In this document: in pieces, positions 6,376 through 11,158 of the stretch
How the letters are laid out: each line of letters opens with the position of its first letter
Position numbering within the stretch: the first letter of the stretch is position 1
Assembly: GCA_964194935.1 (NCBI GenBank)
Contig: CAXMOL010000092.1
Span: forward strand, 1 to 11,158
Source of the DNA: JACZWZ01 sp964194935
Lineage (GTDB): Bacteria > Actinomycetota > Acidimicrobiia > Spongiisociales > UBA11373
Length of the DNA: 11,158 bases
Direction: 5' to 3'
The notes under the pieces: generated by a model
The model's database searches: none
Seen by the model: the letters and a program-made list of their open reading frames with translations, nothing else
What the model was told of the DNA's origin: nothing
Program-made: the position numbers and the translations under genes

Positions 6376-8526
6376 GCGAATCTTGCGACGGCGGGCATAC
6401 GCCAAACCGGCCAGTGTCAGGATCGTCGAAATCGAGATGATCTTGCCCACGACCTCCGGGCCGCGGTCCTTGAATTCGATAACGACTTCGGATTGGGTCG
6501 GGACCACGACCATCAGCGAGGGTGTGGCCCGGTATGGGCCTTCGGCTCCGTCAGCGGTCCAATTGGGGAACCACGAAACCTTTACCAGATGGGGTACGCC
6601 GACGGCCGTCGTCGAGAACGAAATCCGATGATCGTCGAGCGTTATGTCACTGACGGTCCCGGTGGTGGCTATCGGCTTACGACTCTGCACTGCCACGTCG
6701 TCGATGCGGCGCCAATCTGGGGGACCATCTGCGGTGATCCACCGATCGAGACCATCGATGTCGTCGTACCAGTCGATCGATGCTTCAACGAAGCCATCCT
6801 CGCCATCCCAGACCGCCGGTTCGAAAGATGCGACCTCCACCAGCGAGGACTCGGGAAGACGGAAGACAGTGAACGGGTCCGAGAGGGCCGCGATATCGAG
6901 ACCGTAATCGTGGGCTGCCTGGGTCGCTTCGTCGGTGAATGACACGTAGTACTCGACGTTGTAGACGCCCAGGTGCGGAACGGCGCGATCGAAGTCCATC
7001 CCCGAGTACGGGAGCCCCGGGATCGGATTCGAGGGACGTTGACTCACTTCAGAGGCATTGATGAAGTGGAATGGAGTCGTCAAGGACGACTCGAACAAGA
7101 GGCCCTCCATCGAGGGGTGACCCTCTGACCAGTAGCCGGTGAGCATGAGCGCCATCGGGGTCCCGTACCGGTTGAGGTCACTATTGGCCTCCCACATCAC
7201 CCGGCCTCCTGCGAGCGTGTCCAGGGTCTGCATCAGACCCGAATATTCGGCCCAGTAATCGGTCTGGAGAATCTCTTCACCGTTCTCGCCGTATGCATAG
7301 GCAGCCTTGCCCTCGTATCCGCTGAAGTTCCATCCAGCCCACTTTGGAGCCTTGTTGATCCCGAGGGCTGCAGCCGAAAGGAAGAACACCACCGCAACAG
7401 CGGTCGCCACCCAACGAAGTCCGGGACCACCCCGAAACCGCTGCGCGACTGCCTTTACGGCAGCCCCAACCGCCACCCCCGCCAGTACGAAGACGGTGAA
7501 GTACCAAAACGGGAGCAACCTGGCGTTGTAGAGCTTGCGGAAGTCGATGTATTGGATGACGAAATAGCCCGCGACAGGAACCACGAAGAGCGCCAGAATG
7601 GGGCCCAGCACTACCCGCCGCCACACGGCGTAGGCAAGACCTGCTGTCGCCAGAACGAACACCGGCCACAGCTCCCGCGGGAACACAGCATCGAAGCCGA
7701 GCACCGGGAACCACTTCATGTCCGTGGTGTAGGGCAGTGAAGCCAATAGCGGAAACGCCCAGAAAGCCGCCAGTCCGAGTCCCAGGGCCCAACTCCCGAC
7801 GATCGCGGACGGACCCTTCCTCTTGAACATCAGAGGCAGGGAAACAAGCACGATCACAAGCGTTGTGATGAGATGCGTCAGCGCAGTCAGTGCCAGAACC
7901 ACGCCGGTACCGACAGTAAAACCGGAACCTTCGCGGACGTTGCGCATGAGCATGCCGAGATAAAGGAAGGCCAGCGCGAACGACCACGAAAAGGAGTACT
8001 CGCCGGCGAGGGTCGACAGCGTGTTGGCCCCGAATATGGTGAAAGACTCCATGAACACGAAGCTCCCGCCGGCGATGCCCGCGACCACGGAGACCGACTT
8101 CGCAAAGCCCATGCCTCGCGCAAATACGTAGGCGGCAAACGGCAGTGCGACCAGCCCCGCGACGGTGACCAACTTGAAGGCGACGCCGTACGGCAAGAAC
8201 ACATCCAGGAACACGATGGTGAACGCCGGCAGCGGAAAATAGAAGTACAGGACCGGGAACCCTGCGTACCAATCGTTGCTCCACCCCAGCAGTCGCCCGC
8301 TCGGCAGCAGGGAGTCGCGCACATAGGCAGGCAGAAGCACGTGAGCACCCATATCTCCACCCGCCGGTGTATTGGCGAGGAAGATGCGATCCGGCCTCAT
8401 GTACCCGAAGGCCATAAGGGCGCCAAGCGCGAGCAGGCCCGGCACCGCATATCGCAACCAGGCCCGTTTGGTTGCGGCGGGATCGTTATCGGTGGGGCGC
8501 GCCGGCGCCTGACTCGGGGTAGTCAC
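6364..8526 (-). CDS. multi-pass GT-C-like membrane protein with large C-terminal outer domain
   Basis: A 720-residue integral membrane protein. After a first segment (about 24-43), an outer loop holds GGDMGAHVLLP with Asp58 and His62, the place where GT-C glycosyltransferases carry an acidic catalytic residue. Many more hydrophobic segments follow to about residue 390, then a roughly 300-residue soluble domain (about 395-690) and a final membrane segment (about 694-711) with a basic tail. The N-terminal part resembles the '6-pyruvoyl-tetrahydropterin synthase-related' membrane domain (PF10131), which in spite of its name is GT-C-like. A polyprenyl-phosphate sugar, as would be made by the GT2 gene next to it, is the expected donor; acceptor unknown. 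The start is a GTG with no strong ribosome binding site, 38 bases after the zinc-ribbon gene, so it is the last gene of the leftward operon. A non-enzymatic envelope role is possible. Confidence 0.75.
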   Translation of the reverse strand: MTTPSQAPARPTDNDPAATKRAWLRYAVPGLLALGALMAFGYMRPDRIFLANTPAGGDMGAHVLLPAYVRDSLLPSGRLLGWSNDWYAGFPVLYFYFPLPAFTIVFLDVFLPYGVAFKLVTVAGLVALPFAAYVFARGMGFAKSVSVVAGIAGGSFVFMESFTIFGANTLSTLAGEYSFSWSFALAFLYLGMLMRNVREGSGFTVGTGVVLALTALTHLITTLVIVLVSLPLMFKRKGPSAIVGSWALGLGLAAFWAFPLLASLPYTTDMKWFPVLGFDAVFPRELWPVFVLATAGLAYAVWRRVVLGPILALFVVPVAGYFVIQYIDFRKLYNARLLPFWYFTVFVLAGVAVGAAVKAVAQRFRGGPGLRWVATAVAVVFFLSAAALGINKAPKWAGWNFSGYEGKAAYAYGENGEEILQTDYWAEYSGLMQTLDTLAGGRVMWEANSDLNRYGTPMALMLTGYWSEGHPSMEGLLFESSLTTPFHFINASEVSQRPSNPIPGLPYSGMDFDRAVPHLGVYNVEYYVSFTDEATQAAHDYGLDIAALSDPFTVFRLPESSLVEVASFEPAVWDGEDGFVEASIDWYDDIDGLDRWITADGPPDWRRIDDVAVQSRKPIATTGTVSDITLDDHRISFSTTAVGVPHLVKVSWFPNWTADGAEGPYRATPSLMVVVPTQSEVVIEFKDRGPEVVGKIISISTILTLAGLAYARRRKIRLAP

Positions 8527-8546
8527 TGCTTCAGCAGGCTAACGCT

Positions 8547-8575
8547 GCCGACCCGAGATGAGTTTCAGGGTCGGC
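8547..8575 (-). other. 8-bp perfect hairpin spanning the zinc-ribbon stop codon
   Basis: GCCGACCC (8547-8554) and GGGTCGGC (8568-8575) are perfect inverted repeats with a 13-base centre. On the minus strand the first arm is made from the last codons of the zinc-ribbon gene, the stop codon lies in the loop, and the second arm lies in the gap before the GT-C-like gene. No T run follows, so it is not a standard terminator. It could lower or protect one side of the polycistronic RNA. Confidence 0.45.
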
Positions 8576-8762
8576 GGGCCTTCTCCAGCACGGCAGTGAG
8601 GTCGAGCACATCTGCCCCGGACTTCCACCACCGATGCTCACATCGATGGCATGAATTGAAGGTCACATCAGTTTGGTCCGGGAGTGTGATCTCGATCTGG
8701 ATCGCATCGGACGCACCACATTCAGAACACTCGATAGCCGTCGGCTCTCGCCTGCGACTCAT
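8565..8762 (-). CDS. small zinc-ribbon protein of unknown function
   Basis: A 65-residue protein with two cysteine knuckles, CSEC (Cys12, Cys15) and CHRC (Cys38, Cys41), which fold as a zinc ribbon, followed by EHRWWKSG and a short helical tail. The twenty-odd residues between the knuckles are strand-like (IQIEITLPDQTDVTF). I do not recognise a named family. The ATG at 8762 has GGAGGA four bases upstream (8772-8767), which is decisive against the in-frame start at 8807. The gene follows the DUF6788-like stop by ten bases, so it is in the same operon. A nucleic-acid or protein adaptor role is possible but not shown. Confidence 0.8.
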   Translation of the reverse strand: MSRRREPTAIECSECGASDAIQIEITLPDQTDVTFNSCHRCEHRWWKSGADVLDLTAVLEKARRP

Positions 8763-8772
8763 ACCTTCCTCC

Positions 8773-9102
8773 TCATTCTCCACTGCGTGCAAACTCGGCA
8801 CGGGCATCGGTCGGATTTACTGATTCCGCTTCCGGCTCTGACTCCAGCTTCCCGACGTACCGCGACTTACGCGTACCGTCCTCGCTCCAAAACGCGTACC
8901 AATAAGGCCCATGCGGGCACTTGGAACATGACTCTTTGCCGCATCGAACCCACTGCTCTCTCAGCCGCACGTTCGGTTCCGAACCCATTTCGAACTTCAT
9001 CCCACGATTCTCCAGCCGGGCCCGAGCAAGGATCAACAGACGCCGCAGATCGTGTTCGTCCATCTCGCGAACAGCCTCGAGGACATCGCGGTCGATCGGC
9101 AC
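8773..9102 (-). CDS. DUF6788-like small protein with CxxxxCxxCPHGPYW motif
   Basis: A 109-residue protein with an N-terminal helical region rich in Asp, Glu, Leu and Arg (about 5-34) and a central RCGKESCSKCPHGPYWYAFW (53-72). Cys54, Cys59, Cys62 and His64 may bind a metal. The following GTRKSRYVGK (76-85) completes the pattern seen in proteins annotated DUF6788, whose function is not known. The C-terminus is acidic and probably disordered. The start is GTG at 9102, three bases after the DUF3499 stop, so the genes are likely translated together. Family members elsewhere often occur beside mobile elements; none is seen here. Confidence 0.75.
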   Translation of the reverse strand: MPIDRDVLEAVREMDEHDLRRLLILARARLENRGMKFEMGSEPNVRLREQWVRCGKESCSKCPHGPYWYAFWSEDGTRKSRYVGKLESEPEAESVNPTDARAEFARSGE

Positions 9103-9105
9103 CCG

Positions 9106-9333
9106 TCAAGCGACCTCGAGAGACGCAAAGAGCGGTCGCACCGCACTACGGCGATCAACCAGAGTCCAGCCAACCGGTGGAGTGAGCCGACCGGCATGCT
9201 CTTCACACATCGGGTAAGTAATGCCCGGAACAGACGGCTCGGTCAGATCGTCGAGCCATACCCCGCTGTCGGCATACGAAAACGACATAACGATTCCGGC
9301 CGGGGACCCACAACGAATGCACACTTCTGTCAT
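9106..9333 (-). CDS. DUF3499 family protein
   Basis: A 75-residue protein that fits the actinobacterial DUF3499 family (the group of mycobacterial Rv3258c, as I recall): an N-terminal EVCIRCGSPAG with a CxxC knuckle (Cys5, Cys8), a middle FSYADSGVWL (18-27), then PMCEEHAGRLTPPVGW (41-56) where Cys43 and His46 complete a likely zinc site. No biochemical role is known; the family sits beside manB and DUF5719 genes in actinobacteria, as here. ATG 9333 gives the usual family N-terminus but has no ribosome binding site; an in-frame GTG at 9351 would add six residues and lies at a spacing that suits a leaderless start from a -10-like TACAAA (9367-9362). It follows the thioredoxin-like gene by 69 bases. 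Confidence 0.85.
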   Translation of the reverse strand: MTEVCIRCGSPAGIVMSFSYADSGVWLDDLTEPSVPGITYPMCEEHAGRLTPPVGWTLVDRRSAVRPLFASLEVA

Positions 9334-9345
9334 GAGGGGCAGACT

Positions 9346-9363
9346 AATCACAACAGTGTGATT
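9346..9363. promoter_or_regulatory. 7-bp palindrome upstream of DUF3499 gene, possible operator
   Basis: AATCACA (9346-9352) and TGTGATT (9357-9363) are perfect inverted repeats around a four-base centre, in the 69-base gap before the DUF3499 gene. The element overlaps the alternative GTG start and touches a -10-like TACAAA (minus strand, 9367-9362). The TCACA/TGTGA arms recall CRP/FNR-type half-sites but in reversed order and closer together, so no known regulator is assigned. It could equally form a small RNA hairpin 12 bases before the ATG. Confidence 0.4.
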
Positions 9364-9402
9364 TGTATCGCATCACAGCGCTCAAACGATCCTGCCGCAG
9401 TC

Positions 9403-9771
9403 TCAGACCGAGCGAGACAGAGCCCGGCGTATTCGACGGACCGAGGCGACTCCTGCGATTCGATGCGCGATGGCGCCTGAGTCATCGCGCACTATCAGCA
9501 GCGGTACCCCGGTCACTCCGATGGCGCGGTGAAGGTCTGGTTCATGGTTGAAGGCGATCTCAGAAAACGCAGCATTGAGTGCCACCAGCCGATCACGCAC
9601 CAGGTCGCAGCGCCGACATGCCACATCCGTGAAGAAGAGGACCCTCCCTTCAACTTCGTCGAGTCTCAACGGTGACCGGGTGACGTGACGCCGCTGGTGG
9701 TTCCTACCCAGCCAGGCACCGCCCAAGACGATCCCGACTGCAACCACGACGATCGCTACTCGGAGCACCAC
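9403..9771 (-). CDS. membrane-anchored thioredoxin-like protein with CRRC motif
   Basis: A roughly 122-residue protein: a hydrophobic N-terminal segment (about 3-21), a basic linker GRNHQRRHVTR (22-32) and a small thioredoxin-like domain with VLFFTDVACRRC (44-55) and the cis-proline loop VTGVP (86-90). The active-site pair is Cys52-Arg-Arg-Cys55 rather than the CGPC of thioredoxin, and the domain is short (about 85 residues), more like a glutaredoxin or minimal thioredoxin. It probably reduces or exchanges disulfides. The start is taken as GTG at 9771 (or the adjacent GTG at 9768), one base after the DUF5719 stop; the frame is open further upstream, but only within the DUF5719 gene. The basic residues directly after the membrane segment are unusual if the domain lies outside the membrane. 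Confidence 0.72.
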   Translation of the reverse strand: MVLRVAIVVVAVGIVLGGAWLGRNHQRRHVTRSPLRLDEVEGRVLFFTDVACRRCDLVRDRLVALNAAFSEIAFNHEPDLHRAIGVTGVPLLIVRDDSGAIAHRIAGVASVRRIRRALSRSV

Positions 9772-9772
9772 T

Positions 9773-11104
9773 TCACTCGTCGAAGACCGGCAGACCGACA
9801 GAAAATGCCATGCCTGAAGGCCCTCGCAACGACCAAGCAGCGGTAAAGGGATCGCTCGCCTCCACCAGCACTCCAAGTGCGTCCGGCTCGACGATTGGTA
9901 CCGCTACCTGCGTACCGGGGCCGACTAGCACCTGGGAATTGACAGCTGCTCCCCCGGTCAATTCGCTCACCGTCACGGAGATCTGTTCGAATCCTGAATT
10001 CATCAGCCACAGCGTGCCCTCGTTCAGTCCAAGCGATCGCAAACCCGGTAGCAGCCACACCCGAGCCGGCGAAGGTGAGCCCGAGGTCGCCGCGGTGCCG
10101 GCATCGCCGCTGGCAACAACACCAGCCGCCACCTGGGCCGAAGCAGAGATGCGGACACCGATCGCTTCGCCCGAAACCGCGCCAAGATCGATGCGCAGTG
10201 GTGACTCCGATGGGACATTGAATTCGAATGCCGACCGCAGCGGACCATCGACTGTGTAGATGTCGACGGTGACGGCGACATCTACCAAGTTGGGATTACC
10301 GACCACCACCGCACCATCAGCCAGTCCGGCCGTTCGACCAACCGGGAATTCCCACTCGGTCGAAAGTTCGGTGCCCAGCCACCACGCTTCATCATCACCC
10401 TGGGAAAACGTCATCGCCGGCACCACCAAACCCTCATCAATTCTCACCGAGATGACCAGCGCCTGTCGTTGGCGGAGCATCTCCTCGAAGTCGATATCCC
10501 TCCACGACCGCGGGTTGATCGAGATCGAACGCAATTCGCCGAGAGCCTCCGGACCGATCTCGCTAAATCCGGTGACGGTCACCTTTGCCGTTTCCGGGAA
10601 CGGGTTGAAGAGCCGAAGGCGCAACCGCTCACCGGATAGGGTCGACCCCCCGGCGAAGAACCACTCGTCGGGCCCTTGAGAAACGCAGGTGTCTGCCGTC
10701 AACACGTCGCCGATGACCGTTACCCCTGCAGCAGCCGGACCATCGCTGAACTCGACGAACCCGGGTGAGTCCCCCCTTTGCGCGATGTCGGACAGGGTGA
10801 TGATTGCCGCCCCAGGCCCGAGAGTTTGCGCCGAAACCTCATCGGCCAATTCACCAGGAATCGCCACCGGGAAAGTGAACGCGGCATCGGCGTCGGTGAT
10901 CGAGGCGATACCGAAGAACGAGTCGCGACCGGCATTCGCCTGGGCCCATGGGCAGTACCAGATGCTGGCATCCACGGGTGACTCGATACCCGGTCTATCG
11001 ATGAAGAGACCTGCCAAAGGTTCGTTTGTCTCTGCAGGGGCCGGAAGCAGTGCGGCAACTCCGCCCAAGGCCACTATGAGCGCCAAGATCAAGAAGCGTC
11101 TCAT
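9773..11104 (-). CDS. secreted DUF5719 family protein
   Basis: A 443-residue exported protein with a signal peptide (MRRF followed by a hydrophobic stretch to residue 20, likely cleaved after APA at 22-24). The mature part is rich in beta-strand and Ala/Gly/Val, as in adhesive or envelope proteins, and contains the family-like segment GPDEWFFAGGSTLSGERLRL (about 144-163) with LFNPFP after it. Only two cysteines are seen, Cys51 in WYCPW and Cys140 in ADTC. DUF5719 has no known function but lies beside glycosyltransferase and DUF3499 genes in actinobacteria. The ATG at 11104 overlaps the stop of the upstream gene as ATGA. No catalytic motif is visible; a cell-surface structural or partner role is only a guess. 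Confidence 0.85.
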   Translation of the reverse strand: MRRFLILALIVALGGVAALLPAPAETNEPLAGLFIDRPGIESPVDASIWYCPWAQANAGRDSFFGIASITDADAAFTFPVAIPGELADEVSAQTLGPGAAIITLSDIAQRGDSPGFVEFSDGPAAAGVTVIGDVLTADTCVSQGPDEWFFAGGSTLSGERLRLRLFNPFPETAKVTVTGFSEIGPEALGELRSISINPRSWRDIDFEEMLRQRQALVISVRIDEGLVVPAMTFSQGDDEAWWLGTELSTEWEFPVGRTAGLADGAVVVGNPNLVDVAVTVDIYTVDGPLRSAFEFNVPSESPLRIDLGAVSGEAIGVRISASAQVAAGVVASGDAGTAATSGSPSPARVWLLPGLRSLGLNEGTLWLMNSGFEQISVTVSELTGGAAVNSQVLVGPGTQVAVPIVEPDALGVLVEASDPFTAAWSLRGPSGMAFSVGLPVFDE

Positions 11105-11157
11105 GGGCGCACCCTCAGACGAGGCCCAAAGAACACGATGCCCAAGGCGATCAACCA
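11101..11157 (-). CDS. C-terminal end of an upstream membrane protein (partial)
   Basis: Eighteen codons and a TGA reach the window edge. They encode a hydrophobic stretch WLIALGIVFFG followed by the basic tail PRLRVRP, as expected at the inner-face end of a final membrane segment. The stop overlaps the DUF5719 start as ATGA, a strong sign of one operon. In actinobacteria the gene before DUF5719 is often a large membrane-bound glycosyltransferase, which would fit, but too little is present to name it. Confidence 0.6.
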   Translation of the reverse strand, partial: WLIALGIVFFGPRLRVRP

Positions 11158-11158
11158 C

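Noticed and set aside
7873..8823. 316-codon open frame on the plus strand opposite the GT-C-like and zinc-ribbon genes
   Set aside because: It runs antisense across two supported genes and a gap, and its translation is charged low-complexity sequence typical of shadows in high-GC DNA.
1..11158. CRISPR array, prophage, insertion sequence or defence island
   Set aside because: No regularly spaced repeats, no transposase or integrase motifs and no tRNA-linked attachment site were seen; gene content is mostly housekeeping and cell-envelope.

Overview
The window looks like a chromosomal piece of a moderately high-GC actinomycete (Actinomycetota, possibly Acidimicrobiia or a related deep lineage). 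That placement is an inference from gene content: a DUF5719 protein, a DUF3499 protein, a phosphomannomutase, a Trm112-like protein, a mannose-6-phosphate-isomerase-type cupin and S-adenosylhomocysteinase lie together, as in the manB/sahH neighbourhood of actinobacteria. No rRNA, tRNA, CRISPR array, insertion sequence or phage gene is visible.

Layout from left to right. Bases 1-414 hold no gene I can support. A divergent FtsH-like membrane AAA+ zinc protease reads rightward (415-2187). It converges on a leftward block read from the right: phosphomannomutase manB (5607-4267), a Trm112-like zinc protein with a TTG start inside the manB end (4280-4110), a stand-alone phosphomannose-isomerase cupin (4038-3676), then a 187-base structured leader and ahcY (3488-2241). 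A family 2 glycosyltransferase (5656-6375) starts divergently from manB across 48 bases. It converges, with a 12-base overlap, on a second leftward operon read from the right edge: the tail of a membrane protein (11157-11101), a secreted DUF5719 protein (11104-9773), a membrane-anchored thioredoxin-like protein (9771-9403), DUF3499 (9333-9106), a DUF6788-like protein (9102-8773), a small zinc ribbon (8762-8565) and a 720-residue GT-C-like membrane protein (8526-6364).

How the genes may work together. Cupin and ManB would make mannose-6-phosphate and mannose-1-phosphate. The DPM1-like GT2 resembles enzymes that load a sugar on polyprenyl phosphate, and the GT-C-like protein resembles enzymes that transfer such sugars outside the membrane. 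This suggests an envelope mannosylation (or related glycosylation) module. DUF5719 and the thioredoxin-like protein probably act at or outside the membrane. AhcY removes S-adenosylhomocysteine, and Trm112-type proteins in other organisms activate SAM-dependent methyltransferases, so that end of the cluster also links to methylation.

The most interesting signals are a possible structured RNA in front of ahcY whose hairpin loop can pair with the ribosome binding site, a pair of exported two-cysteine protein and CxxC protein genes that abut, paired leaderless-type promoters between manB and the GT2 gene, a run of tiny zinc-binding proteins, and the unusual FtsH-like protease. I found no system that I can call new with confidence.
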